Positions 51,169 to 59,979 of a stretch of 64,000 bases of DNA are shown here, in pieces. Made by a program: the position numbers and the translations under genes. The notes below the pieces were generated by a model. It made no database searches. It saw only the letters and a program-made list of their open reading frames with translations, and was not told the origin of the DNA. The stretch is from Terriglobia bacterium (GTDB lineage: Bacteria; Acidobacteriota; Terriglobia; Terriglobales; Acidobacteriaceae). The stretch covers positions 1 to 64,000 of the forward strand of contig JAIQFO010000028.1 of assembly GCA_020073215.1 (NCBI GenBank), given 5' to 3'. Position 1 is the first letter of the stretch; every line of letters starts with the position of its first letter.

Positions 51169-52545
51169 ATGCCCCGCACAATCATCGAACCCTTCCGCAT
51201 CAAAAGCGTCGAGCCCATCCGCCGCACCACCCGCCCGCAGCGCGAGCATCTGCTCCGGGCCGCGAATTACAACCTTTTCCTTCTCCCCGCCGACGATGTC
51301 CTCATCGACCTGCTCACCGACTCCGGCACCGGAGCCATGTCCACCCACCAGTGGGCCGCCATCATGGAAGGCGACGAGAGCTACGCCGGCAGCCGCAGCT
51401 TCGACCAGTTCCGCGACTCCGTCCAGGATATCTTTGGCTACAAGCACGTCATCCCCACCCACCAGGGCCGAGCCGCCGAGCGCATCCTCTTCAGCGTGAT
51501 GTGCAAAAAAGGCGATGTCGTCCCCAACAACACGCACTTCGACACCACCCGGGCCAACGTAGAATTTGTCGGCGCCGAAGCCGTCGACCTGGTCATCCCC
51601 GAAGGCCGCCAGCCCAGCCTGAAGCATCCCTTCAAAGGCAACATGGACGTAGCCGCGCTCGAAACTCTGATCCAGAAAGCAGGCCGGGAGCGCGTCCCCT
51701 TGGTCATGCTGACCGTGACCAACAATTCCGGCGGCGGCCAGCCCGTCTCCATGGAGAACGTCAAAGCCGTAAGCGCAGTCTGCCGCAAACACCGCATCCC
51801 CCTCTACTTCGACGCCTGCCGCTTTGCCGAGAACTCCTACTTCATCAAGATTCGCGAGCAGCGATACGAAAAGAAGTCGCCAAAAGAAATCGCGCAGGAA
51901 ATGTTCAGCTACGGCGACGGCTGCACCATGTCGGCCAAGAAAGACGGCATGGCGAACATCGGAGGTTTTCTCTGCACCAACGACGATCTGCTAGCCCAGC
52001 AGGAAAAGAACCTGCTCATCCTAACCGAGGGTTATCCCACCTACGGAGGCCTGGCTGGCCGCGACCTTGAAGCCATCGCCGTAGGATTGCAGGAAGCCTT
52101 GCACCAGGACTACCTCGAATATCGCATCGCCTCGACCGCATATTTAGGCAACCACATAGCCGAGCAAGGAGTCCCGATCGTGCAGCCGCCCGGAGGCCAT
52201 GCCATCTACATCGACGCCCGCGCCTTCCTGCCCCACATCCCGCCCGATCGTTTTCCCGCCGTGGCGCTAGCCAACGAACTCTATCTGGAAGGCGGTATCC
52301 GCTCGGTAGAAATAGGCACGCTAATGTTCGGCTCCGCGGCAAAAATGGATCTGGTGCGCCTGGCCATTCCCCGCCGCGTCTACACGCAGAGCCACATCGA
52401 TTACGTAGTGGAAATCATCCTGGAAGTCTGGAAGAAGCGCGACCAGATTCACGGCATGAAGCTAACCTACGAAGCCCCATTCCTCCGCCACTTCACCGCC
52501 AGGCTGCAACCTGAACCGGTAGAAGTAGCGGCCCCACGCGGCTGA
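51169..52545 (+). CDS. tnaA: Tryptophanase (tryptophan indole-lyase)
   Basis: PLP enzyme splitting L-tryptophan to indole, pyruvate and ammonia. The 458-residue protein spans the family: EPFRIKSVEPIRRTTR, LLTDSGTGAM, THQGRAAE, NNSGGGQPVSMENVKAV, FDACRFAENSYF, MSAKKDGMANIGGF (PLP lysine K258), ILTEGYPTYGGLAGRDLE, GGHAIYIDA, and VEIGTL. Tyrosine phenol-lyase is the close alternative; two marks favour tryptophanase: VEIG where lyases of tyrosine have an Arg, and LRHFTA with the His that TPL replaces by Phe. Some mid-protein segments do look TPL-like. No tnaC leader or permease is adjacent. Start ATG 51169 is preferred over the TTG at 51124. Confidence 0.85.
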   Translation: MPRTIIEPFRIKSVEPIRRTTRPQREHLLRAANYNLFLLPADDVLIDLLTDSGTGAMSTHQWAAIMEGDESYAGSRSFDQFRDSVQDIFGYKHVIPTHQGRAAERILFSVMCKKGDVVPNNTHFDTTRANVEFVGAEAVDLVIPEGRQPSLKHPFKGNMDVAALETLIQKAGRERVPLVMLTVTNNSGGGQPVSMENVKAVSAVCRKHRIPLYFDACRFAENSYFIKIREQRYEKKSPKEIAQEMFSYGDGCTMSAKKDGMANIGGFLCTNDDLLAQQEKNLLILTEGYPTYGGLAGRDLEAIAVGLQEALHQDYLEYRIASTAYLGNHIAEQGVPIVQPPGGHAIYIDARAFLPHIPPDRFPAVALANELYLEGGIRSVEIGTLMFGSAAKMDLVRLAIPRRVYTQSHIDYVVEIILEVWKKRDQIHGMKLTYEAPFLRHFTARLQPEPVEVAAPRG

Positions 52546-52604
52546 TGTTGAGGTAGTCAAGAATCTAGAGGGGGGTGCAGAGGGTCAAAGTAATCGCCAG
52601 GGTG

Positions 52605-52646
52605 CCCCATCCTTAACGTCGCGTTTTTTGCGACGTTAGGGTGGGG
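52605..52646. terminator. Long hairpin between convergent genes, possible bidirectional terminator
   Basis: CCCCATCCTTAACGTCGC (52605-52622) pairs with GCGACGTTAGGGTGGGG (52630-52646), with ATTTTG after it on the plus strand and a T-rich loop. It lies between the tnaA stop and the convergent Gly-rich gene. Confidence 0.7.
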
Positions 52647-52654
52647 ATTTTGAC

Positions 52655-53770
52655 TCAAGTCTGCGACTGAGAGACCAAGTGCGGCTGCGGCTGTACCGCT
52701 GGTGCCGGACTGTTTGGAGCAACTTCGGGCGGCGCAACTTCAGGCGTCGTCTGCTCGTTCTGGACTGACCCACCGCTGCCCTGCCCCGCGCCACTGTTGA
52801 GATAGGCGCTGTAGTCATCGGGGTTCGAGCTTGGTGCGCTCAAGTAGCTTCCCGGCGAGCTGTAGTTATACGAATCCGGATTGTAAGGCGGCTCGTCGGA
52901 AGGGTCGTAGCCGTAATCCGGGTAGTAGGAATACGCCGGCCACGGGCTATACCAGAAAGGATCGTACCACCAAGGATCCCAGCCCAGCCCCCAGCCGCTC
53001 CAATACGGCCATCCGAACCCGAAGCCCCAACCTCCCCAGCCCCAACCGCCCCAACCCCAACCACCGCACCAACCCCAGCCACCACTCCAACCGTGTCCAG
53101 GCCAGCCGCCTCTCCAACCATTGCCTCTCCAACCAGTGCCACGCCAACCAAAACTCGTCGCGCTGCCGGAGCCTCTGCCGGCGAAACCAGACGCGACTCT
53201 TGACGGGCCAAAAGAGCGCCAAGCGCCCCCGGAACTCCCGGCGTTACGAGCAGACAAACTTGAGCTCGCCAGGCTTCCGGAATTGCGTCCCCCACTCAAA
53301 CGCGCGGAACCGCCGGGGCTGCCGAACGAATGCCACTGCCCATCGTTGATTGCCGGACGAAAATTTGACGCTCGATTTCCGCCTGGACCAAAACCGCGGC
53401 CCGCTTCAGGCCTGCCGTAAGAACGACTGCCCGCTCCATGAAAACCAGTCCCTGACTCTCCACGAAAGCCGCCGCCTTGGCGGTAACCTCCTCCACCAAA
53501 CGACCGCCCGCCGCGATAATAACCACCACCGCGGAAGCCACCGCCGCCGTGAAAGCCTCCACCACCACCATGGAAGCCCCCGCCCCCACCACCATGAAAA
53601 CCGCCGCCCCCACCGCCGTGGAAACCACCACCGCCTCCGTGGAACCCACCCCCACCGCCGCCCCCACTGTGGCCGCCGCCGCGCTGAGCGAATGCTGGGT
53701 TTGATGTGGAACCAAGAAAGACGAAAACTGCAAATGCGAGAAGGGATCGGAGAAGACTGAATCTGCCCAT
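52655..53770 (-). CDS. Exported Gly/Trp/Tyr-rich repetitive protein
   Basis: A 371-residue protein with signal peptide FSLLRSLLAFAVFVFLGSTS (cleavage near AFAQ). GGAGGT before ATG 53770 fixes the start. The mature protein has three parts: a GGGGGFHG-type repeat (about 40-110), a Ser/Gly/Arg-rich middle, and a Trp/Gly/Tyr-rich stretch (WGWGGWGWGGWGFGFGW, WWYDPFWYSPWP) ending in Pro/Gln/Ser. Such composition suggests a self-associating or adhesive surface material; no enzymatic motif is present. Function unknown. Confidence 0.78.
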   Translation of the reverse strand: MGRFSLLRSLLAFAVFVFLGSTSNPAFAQRGGGHSGGGGGGGFHGGGGGFHGGGGGGFHGGGGGGFHGGGGGFHGGGGFRGGGYYRGGRSFGGGGYRQGGGFRGESGTGFHGAGSRSYGRPEAGRGFGPGGNRASNFRPAINDGQWHSFGSPGGSARLSGGRNSGSLASSSLSARNAGSSGGAWRSFGPSRVASGFAGRGSGSATSFGWRGTGWRGNGWRGGWPGHGWSGGWGWCGGWGWGGWGWGGWGFGFGWPYWSGWGLGWDPWWYDPFWYSPWPAYSYYPDYGYDPSDEPPYNPDSYNYSSPGSYLSAPSSNPDDYSAYLNSGAGQGSGGSVQNEQTTPEVAPPEVAPNSPAPAVQPQPHLVSQSQT

Positions 53771-54029
53771 ACTCTGTACCTCCCTCCGAACCAGGGAGTT
53801 CAATCGCGAACGAGAAGCCTGCGAACCAGGCCGGTCCGCTACTACCTGATCAGATTCTAATCCCATGCAACTGGTTGCACCCAAGAACAGGATGACCAGA
53901 GGGTGCCCGACTTATCGCGCACGTTGCGATAAGTGGACTTCGTCCCAGCCTGACCACTTCCCTCAACCCGGTGTAAAATTGATCTTCGCGAAAATCCGCG
54001 CGAATGTTCTGTCCTCGAAAGGATCTCCG

Positions 54030-55628
54030 ATGGCAACCATGGAAGCCCCGCCGCGCTTGCAAGTCCGCCTGCACGAAGGCCCGTTCAAGAATGAGTCGTT
54101 CGTCGATTTCACCAAAGAAGACAACGTGCGCAAGATGCGCTCCGCCATCGAAAAAGTGCGCGGACAACTGGGCCGCGAGTACGACCTGATCATCGGCGGC
54201 AAGCGCTCGAAGACCGCCGACAAGATCCGTTCCCTCAATCCCGCCAGGCCGTCGGAAGTGGTCGGCCTTCACCAGAAGGCCGGAAAAGAACACGTAGAGC
54301 CCGCCGTCCAGGCCGCCCTGCAAGCCTTCACCTACTGGAGCCGCACATCCGTAGAAGAGCGCGCGTCGCTCTTGTTCCGCGTCGGTGATGTGATGCGCGA
54401 GCGCAAGCTCGAATTCATGGCTTGGCTGGTGTTTGAAGTCTCGAAGAACTGGCTCGAGGCCGACGCTGACATTTCCGAGACCATCGATTTCTGCGAGTTC
54501 TATGCCCGCGAAGCCCTGCGCTTCGCGAAGACGGAGCCACCCGTGCAACTGCCCGGCGAGCGCGGCACGCTGACCTACATCCCGCTCGGAGTCGGAGCCG
54601 TGATTCCGCCCTGGAACTTTCCCTGCGCCATCATGGCCGGCATGACCCTCGCGTCGATCGTCAGCGGCAACACCGTAGTCCTGAAGCCCTCGAGCGACTC
54701 GCCGACAACCGCGGCAAAGTTCGTCGAACTGCTCGAAGAATGCGGCATGCCCGAAGGCGTCGTGAACTTCTGCCCCGGCGGAGGCGCAACCTTCGGAGAC
54801 GCCCTGGTAGCGCATCCCAAGATTCGCTACATCTCGTTCACCGGATCGCGCGAAGTAGGATTGCACATCAACCAGACCGCCGCGCATCAGCAACCGGGCC
54901 AGCTCTGGATCAAACGCACCGTCCTAGAAATGGGTGGCAAAGATGCCATCGTCGTCGATGCCGACGCCGATATCGACTCCGCCGTAGAAGGCGTGGCCCA
55001 GGCCGCTTTCGGCTTCCAGGGCCAGAAGTGTTCGGCCTGCTCGCGCGCCATCGTCGACGAGCGCGTCTATGACAAGTTCCTCGAGAAACTGAAATCCCGC
55101 ACCGAGCGCATCACCGTCGGCGATCCCACCATGAACCCAAACATGGCCGCCGTCATCAACGAAGGTTCGATGAACGACATCCTCCGCTACATCGAGATCG
55201 GCAAGAAAGAAGGACGCCTCATCACCGGCGGCGCGCGCGCCACCGATGCTAGTTCCGAAGGCGGCTACTTCATCCAGCCCACCGTGATCGCCGACATCCC
55301 GCCGAAGTCAACCCTCGAGCAGGAAGAAATTTTCGGCCCGGTGCTGGTCGTGATCAAGTCGCGCAACTTCGACCACGCCCTCGAAATCGCCAACGACACC
55401 CAATTCGGACTGACCGGCGCCGTCTATTCCAGCTCGCGCGAGAAACTCGATCGCGCCGTGCGCGAGTTCCACGTAGGCAACCTCTACCTGAACCGCAAAT
55501 GCACCGGGGCGATGGTAGGCGCGCATCCCTTCGGGGGCTTCAACATGTCCGGCACCGACTCAAAGTCCGGCGGCCCGGACTACCTCTACCTCTTCACCCA
55601 AGCCAAAAGCGTGGGCGAAAAGATCTAG
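54030..55628 (+). CDS. pruA: L-glutamate gamma-semialdehyde (delta-1-pyrroline-5-carboxylate) dehydrogenase
   Basis: Oxidises glutamate semialdehyde to glutamate with NAD+ in proline and arginine catabolism. The 532-residue ALDH has PWNFPCAIMAGMTLASIVSG, TVVLKPSSDSPTTAAKFVE, FTGSREVG, LEMGGKDAIVVD, the catalytic C334 in GFQGQKCSACSRA, EEIFGPVLVVIKS and NRKCTGAMVGAHPFGGFNMS. The RocA-type N-terminus (FVDFTKEDNVRKMRSAIEKV) identifies the P5C branch. AAAGGA precedes ATG 54030; the longer frame from 53865 is not conserved in look. No proline dehydrogenase is adjacent. A rocA name is equally usable. Confidence 0.92.
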   Translation: MATMEAPPRLQVRLHEGPFKNESFVDFTKEDNVRKMRSAIEKVRGQLGREYDLIIGGKRSKTADKIRSLNPARPSEVVGLHQKAGKEHVEPAVQAALQAFTYWSRTSVEERASLLFRVGDVMRERKLEFMAWLVFEVSKNWLEADADISETIDFCEFYAREALRFAKTEPPVQLPGERGTLTYIPLGVGAVIPPWNFPCAIMAGMTLASIVSGNTVVLKPSSDSPTTAAKFVELLEECGMPEGVVNFCPGGGATFGDALVAHPKIRYISFTGSREVGLHINQTAAHQQPGQLWIKRTVLEMGGKDAIVVDADADIDSAVEGVAQAAFGFQGQKCSACSRAIVDERVYDKFLEKLKSRTERITVGDPTMNPNMAAVINEGSMNDILRYIEIGKKEGRLITGGARATDASSEGGYFIQPTVIADIPPKSTLEQEEIFGPVLVVIKSRNFDHALEIANDTQFGLTGAVYSSSREKLDRAVREFHVGNLYLNRKCTGAMVGAHPFGGFNMSGTDSKSGGPDYLYLFTQAKSVGEKI

Positions 55629-55960
55629 CACCGAGCCCGCACCGTAGCGCCGGCATCTTGCCGGCTGTCTCGAGGACGTCTCGCCCTCGGCGGCGATGGG
55701 CGAGACAGCCGCGCCGGACAGCGGCGCTGCAGTCGTCAGGGAATCTCCCCGTGGAACCCCTCTGCTTCTTGTGGCTGCCAGAAAAGCCGTTACGACAGAG
55801 GACGCAGAATCACACAGAGGAGACGCGACGAGGCCGGTGCGACCATTCGTGCAGCAGCCTTCGGATTCCAGCCCCTCCAGTCCGCCATTCCGTCCTCTCA
55901 AGTCATTCCCCTTTCGAGCCGAAGATATGACTGGGATTCGCCCCGCTTCAGATAAACAGC
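55629..55960. other. Gene-free gap with palindromic sequence
   Basis: 55648-55720 holds nested inverted GCCGGCATCTTGCCGGC and GAGACGTCC/GTCTCG-type palindromes of the dispersed-repeat style. The rest has no gene or obvious promoter. Confidence 0.5.
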
Positions 55961-57673
55961 ATGACTCTCAAAACGAAATTCCGGATCATGATTGCCGTTT
56001 CCGCCGCCGGACTCCTGGCCGTGGCCGGTTTTTGGATTCAATCCGAACATTCCACTCTGCTTGCGCAAAAGCAGGAAAAAACGAAGAACCTAGTCGAGAT
56101 CCCCTATTCCATTCTCGAACAGCAATACGACCTGGAGGCGGAAGGAAAGATCAGCCGGATCGAAGCTCAACGACGCGCGATGGAAGCCATTCGCGCCATG
56201 CGCTACGAAGGGGGCAACTATTTTTGGATCAATGACGACCACCCGACCATGATCATGCATCCCCTCAAGCCCGCGTTGGACGGCACCGATCTCACCTCCT
56301 TCAAAGATCCTTCGGGGCGGGCCATCTTCGTTGAATTTGTCCAGGCAGCGCAAGCCTCGGGTGGCGGCTTCGTCCGTTATCTATGGCCGGAGCCGGGCCG
56401 GGACCAGCCCGTCGCCAATCTTTCCTTCGTCAAGCGTTTCGCCCCCTGGGGCTGGGTCATTGGAGCGGGAATCCACATTGACGATGTGGATTCAGCCTGG
56501 CAAAAAAGCGCCCTCACTGCGATCGGGACTGCCCTGCTTTGCCTTCTGCCGTTGGTGGTGGTCTCGGTTGCGACCTCGCGCTCCACCTTCCGCCGCCTAG
56601 GCGATATGGTCGTGCGCGTCAAGGACGTCGCCGAGGGCGAGGGCGATCTCACCAAACGGATTCCGATTGCCCAGGATGAAATCGGAGAAGTCGCGAAATG
56701 GTTCAACGTCTTCTTGGATAAGTTGCAAAACATGATCAAGTCCGTCGCCGATGCGGCCCGCGAGGTAGGCAGCGCCAGCGCCGAAGTTTCCCAAGCCAGC
56801 CAGCAGATCTCCGCCAATTCGCAGGAAACTTCCGCTCAGGCCAATGTCGTTTCCAATGCCGCCGCCCAGGTCAGCGAAAACCTGCAGACGGTCGCCACCG
56901 GCGCCGAGCAGATGGGCGTCAGCATCAAAGAAATTGCCCGGAACGCCAGCGAGGCTGCCAAGGTTGCCGCCTCCGCCGTGAAGGCCGCCGAAACCACCAC
57001 CGCCGCTATCGCCAAGCTGGGTGAATCCTCGGCTGAGATCGGCCAGGTCATCAAAGTCATCACTGCCATCGCCCAGCAAACCAACCTGCTGGCCCTCAAC
57101 GCCACCATCGAAGCGGCTCGCGCCGGCGACGCCGGTAAGGGTTTCGCCGTCGTTGCCAACGAAGTGAAAGAGTTGGCCAAGGGCACCGCCAAAGCCACCG
57201 AGGACATCAGCCACAAAATCGAAGCCATCCAGACCGACACCCAGGCTGCGGTCAGCGCCATCGCATCCATCAGTCGCGTCATTCACCAGATCGACAGCAT
57301 TTCGAGCACCATCGCCGCCGCCGTCGAAGAACAGAATGCGACCACCAACGAAATGGTCCGCAATCTCGGAGAAGCGTCAAGGGGCAGTGGCGAAATTACC
57401 AGCAACATTGTCGGTGTAAGCCAGGCAGCCGAGAGCACATCGCACGGCATCACCGACGCGCAGAACGCCGTCCGGCAATTAGTCGAGATGTCCATGGAAC
57501 TGGCCAGAGTAGTCGGCCACTTCAAGACCGGCTCAGATCGGTGCGAAACGGATCGGTCTGAAACCGATCGGACTAATAGTGATGGGCGTAGAAGCGTCCT
57601 CCCATCGGACGCGCCAGCCCCACCCTCCAGGTCCCACGATCCTGCCACGGTCGAGATGGCGTGGCGCAGTTAG
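55961..57673 (+). CDS. Methyl-accepting chemotaxis protein with a periplasmic single-Cache domain
   Basis: 570 residues. Helix 1 ([19 protein letters not shown]), a periplasmic sCache domain (about 32-180; [44 protein letters not shown]), helix 2 ([20 protein letters not shown]), HAMP (about 210-262), and an MCP signalling domain whose tip reads [20 protein letters not shown]. The last ~45 residues are low complexity and begin with a [15 protein letters not shown] repeat; no clear NWETF-type CheR tether is present. It should sense small carboxylate-like ligands (typical for sCache, inferred) and drive a chemosensory array, perhaps for pilus motility. Confidence 0.93.
   Translation: MTLKTKFRIMIAVSAAGLLAVAGFWIQSEHSTLLAQKQEKTKNLVEIPYSILEQQYDLEAEGKISRIEAQRRAMEAIRAMRYEGGNYFWINDDHPTMIMHPLKPALDGTDLTSFKDPSGRAIFVEFVQAAQASGGGFVRYLWPEPGRDQPVANLSFVKRFAPWGWVIGAGIHIDDVDSAWQKSALTAIGTALLCLLPLVVVSVATSRSTFRRLGDMVVRVKDVAEGEGDLTKRIPIAQDEIGEVAKWFNVFLDKLQNMIKSVADAAREVGSASAEVSQASQQISANSQETSAQANVVSNAAAQVSENLQTVATGAEQMGVSIKEIARNASEAAKVAASAVKAAETTTAAIAKLGESSAEIGQVIKVITAIAQQTNLLALNATIEAARAGDAGKGFAVVANEVKELAKGTAKATEDISHKIEAIQTDTQAAVSAIASISRVIHQIDSISSTIAAAVEEQNATTNEMVRNLGEASRGSGEITSNIVGVSQAAESTSHGITDAQNAVRQLVEMSMELARVVGHFKTGSDRCETDRSETDRTNSDGRRSVLPSDAPAPPSRSHDPATVEMAWRS
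57536..57580 (+). repeat. In-frame 15-bp tandem repeat at the MCP C-terminal tail
   Basis: Three 15-base units starting GATCGG encode [10 protein letters not shown] and DRTNS. Confidence 0.9.
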
Positions 57674-57709
57674 CGGGATGTCAGGTCTCAGTTCCTGTGG
57701 GGACAGTAC

Positions 57710-57763
57710 GTGTGGGGACGGGCGACCTCGCCCGTCCAAGCCGAGCGAAGCTCGGCAGCGGCC
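57710..57763. repeat. Dispersed palindromic repeat, family C, copy 2
   Basis: GTGTGGGGACGGGCGACC through CTCGGCAGCGGCC; same architecture as 8501-8553 with compensatory changes in the loop stem (CGAGCGAAGCTCG versus CGGGCGCAGCCCG). Confidence 0.82.
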
Positions 57764-57786
57764 CGCGCAATGAATAAGTGAGCGTT

Positions 57787-58467
57787 CTAGTTGCTGATCC
57801 CCGCACTCGGCGCGGCTTGCGGGATGGACGCCGCCGCCGTAGCCGCCGCCGCTTCGTTCAAGATGCGGTGATGAATCGTGAACAGCGCCAGCTCCAGCCG
57901 GTCTGACACGCCGATCTTGTCGTAAACATTGCGCAGGTAGTTCTTGATCACCTGCTCGGTTGTCCCCAACTGGGTCGCAATTTCCTTGTTCTTGTAGCCC
58001 TGCACAATCAGCGCTACGATCCGCAGTTCCTTGGCCGTCAACCGGTCGCGGACCCGCAGCCCGACCATATCGTTCTCGGTCAACTCGCTCGGCACCGCCA
58101 TGTCCTGCACCCAGCTTTCGCCGCGCGCGATCTTGCGCACACAGTCGACCAGCGCCGGGCTGGTCACGTTGCGATACACCACCCCATGCGCGCCCGCCGC
58201 CATGTACCGTTGCGCGCTCTCCCCCGTATCGGCAAGCACCACCACCCGAGTCTTGTTCTTGTTGGCTGCCGAAAGCACGGCGCTGAAATCGGAATGGAAC
58301 CCTCCCGCTATGATCAGCACCGCGGCGCGAAACTTGTCGAGCGCCATGAACATCTGCTCGGCCGTTTGCGCCTGGGCCACGATGCGCATTTCGTCTTCTA
58401 CGGCCAGTACCTTGGCGATGCCGGCTCGGAAAATCGCCTGATTGTCGGCCAGAATAAGCTTCAACAT
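57787..58467 (-). CDS. LuxR/NarL-type regulator with a degenerate receiver
   Basis: 226 residues. The receiver half (about 1-118, LKLILADNQAIFRAGIAKVL) keeps the fold but the phosphosite region reads AAVLIIAGGFHSD with no Asp at the usual position, and the conserved Lys is Arg (VVYRNV). The C-terminal LuxR helix-turn-helix (RLTAKELRIVALIVQGYKNK, EIATQLGTTEQVIKNYLRNV) is intact. It is therefore a DNA-binding protein probably not controlled by phosphorylation. GGGAG before ATG 58467 fixes the start. It lies 20 bases downstream of the PilZ gene on the same strand. Confidence 0.88.
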   Translation of the reverse strand: MLKLILADNQAIFRAGIAKVLAVEDEMRIVAQAQTAEQMFMALDKFRAAVLIIAGGFHSDFSAVLSAANKNKTRVVVLADTGESAQRYMAAGAHGVVYRNVTSPALVDCVRKIARGESWVQDMAVPSELTENDMVGLRVRDRLTAKELRIVALIVQGYKNKEIATQLGTTEQVIKNYLRNVYDKIGVSDRLELALFTIHHRILNEAAAATAAASIPQAAPSAGISN

Positions 58468-58487
58468 TTGTCGCACTCCCCGCTGAA

Positions 58488-58847
58488 CTATTGGCGAACG
58501 AATTCGTAAGAATCGATCACGCAAGCGACGCCCCGGTTGTTCCCGGGCTCCGTGCTTGCATCCGGCTCATCGGTCCGCACCACGCGGCCGCGGCACTGTA
58601 TCACAACATCTTCCTTGCCGCCCGTCACCTCTGGCGGCAGCGTGATTTCAAACTCGACGGGCGACCCGACCTCGAGCGAAGCGTCGGCGCGAATGTACAC
58701 TCCGGCGGCGCTCAGATCGCCGGTCATGCCCTTGGCCTCGCCCGCTCTACCTTCCTCATGAATCTTTATCGGCAAATGCAGCGGAAACCTTTTCCCGGTA
58801 CGTGCTTCGGCCACGACTCCTCCTCTGCGGTCGCCCTGCGCTTCCAT
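58488..58847 (-). CDS. Single PilZ-domain protein
   Basis: 119 residues. The PilZ signature is readable: R-T-G-K-R (ARTGKRFPLHLPIKI) for the RxxxR-like motif and D-L-S-A-A-G (GDLSAAGVYIRADASLEVG) for DxSxxG, followed by FEITLPPEV and IQCRGRVVRTDEP. It likely binds c-di-GMP and, with the LuxR-type gene 20 bases downstream, forms a two-gene unit divergent from the minor-pilin operon, hinting at c-di-GMP control of pili or surface behaviour (inference). Confidence 0.85.
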   Translation of the reverse strand: MEAQGDRRGGVVAEARTGKRFPLHLPIKIHEEGRAGEAKGMTGDLSAAGVYIRADASLEVGSPVEFEITLPPEVTGGKEDVVIQCRGRVVRTDEPDASTEPGNNRGVACVIDSYEFVRQ

Positions 58848-59295
58848 CCAAAATCAGAAAACCAAGCCGGGATACACGAAACTCCCAGCCCAGAGCCTGA
58901 CCAGCAGCTATCGGCGTTATATCACGGAAAATACCGTAACAGAAGCCCTGATTACCGAAGTAATCCCGGTAGGAACTAGGTACCTCCCGGCCCCCAGACG
59001 CCCGCCGCGCCCAGGTCTGGCCTCGAAGGCAAGGAGAAATGCCACATTTTTGCTGCGTCAACCGTCCTTAATTTCTCCCCGTGCCACGGCGCTCGGCGGC
59101 TGGCGCGGACGCGGGAATACAGCCTGCTCGGAATACCCCGCAACCGGCCACTGGCCTGGATTCCGCCGTTCTCCCGCCTTGGTAATGCACTTTGGTTATC
59201 TGGATGACGCTCTAGATCCTCGCTACGATGTGCAAGGTCCGAATGGGTTTTGTGCGATCCCGTATCCGTCCCTGCGCTGAAAGGGGGTAGACTGC
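58848..59295. other. Divergent intergenic region between PilZ and the minor-pilin operon
   Basis: No gene. 58950-58965 is a small hairpin (GATTAC/GTAATC with a UUCG-type loop on the minus strand), positioned as leader of the PilZ transcript. No canonical c-di-GMP riboswitch core was recognised. The right part should hold the pilin operon promoter, but no clear element stands out. Confidence 0.5.
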
Positions 59296-59973
59296 GTGCT
59301 CGGAGTGACTCTTGGCATTTCCGGCGTGGCGCGACAGAGCGCCCCGCACCACAGGCTCCGCCAACGCGGCTTTACGCTGCTCGAACTGTGCGTCGTGCTG
59401 GCGATCCTGATGATCGTCGCATCCCTGATCTTCATGAACGCGGTCACCGCGGTACGCAACATCCGGCTCACCCAGTCGGCAACCAGCTACGCCAACCTCT
59501 TGCAGCAGGCGCGCGTTCGGGCCGTGCAAGACGACACCTACTACATAATCCGAACCAATACAGGCATAACCCCGCCAGAGGCATTCGTCGATGTCGCGCA
59601 GACGGGAATTTATTCCCCGGCGGCGCCGCTCGACCCCATGATGGTTTTCTTGCAGGACGTGGACCCTATGCCCTTTGGCGATGGCCCCGGGCTATCCGAT
59701 CTGGAATCGAAGTTCTTGCCGGCCGCCGGTGTAGCCACGGTCGACACCACGGCCCCGGGTCCGGCCTTTGGGCCCCGGGGACTGCCCTGTAAGCCCACTG
59801 CGCCGAGCGGTGGGACCTGCCCGTATCTCGATTCGACGACGGGTACTCCGACTTCCTACATTACGTTCCTGAAAAATGCGCAGAGTGAGAAATGGGAGGC
59901 AGTTACGGTGACGCCCGCCGGACGCATTGGAGTCTGGTCGTACGACGGCACCACTTGGTCACCGCTGAACTAA
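59296..59973 (+). CDS. fimT: GspH/FimT-type minor pseudopilin
   Basis: A 225-residue pseudopilin. Prepilin peptidase site RGFTLLELCVVLAILMIVAS: cleavage after G, with Glu at +5, then the hydrophobic stem. The C-terminal globular part has SYANLLQQARVRAVQDDT and a late VTVTPAGRIGVWSYDG, the FimT/GspH pattern. It starts at GTG 59296 with a G-rich site upstream. First gene of a four-gene operon; minor pilins prime type IV pilus assembly. The gene name is by class, not orthology. Confidence 0.88.
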   Translation: MLGVTLGISGVARQSAPHHRLRQRGFTLLELCVVLAILMIVASLIFMNAVTAVRNIRLTQSATSYANLLQQARVRAVQDDTYYIIRTNTGITPPEAFVDVAQTGIYSPAAPLDPMMVFLQDVDPMPFGDGPGLSDLESKFLPAAGVATVDTTAPGPAFGPRGLPCKPTAPSGGTCPYLDSTTGTPTSYITFLKNAQSEKWEAVTVTPAGRIGVWSYDGTTWSPLN

Positions 59974-59979
59974 GCATCT

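Noticed and set aside
59050..59280. 76-residue plus-strand frame before fimT
   Set aside because: No ribosome-binding site, atypical composition, lies in the divergent promoter region.
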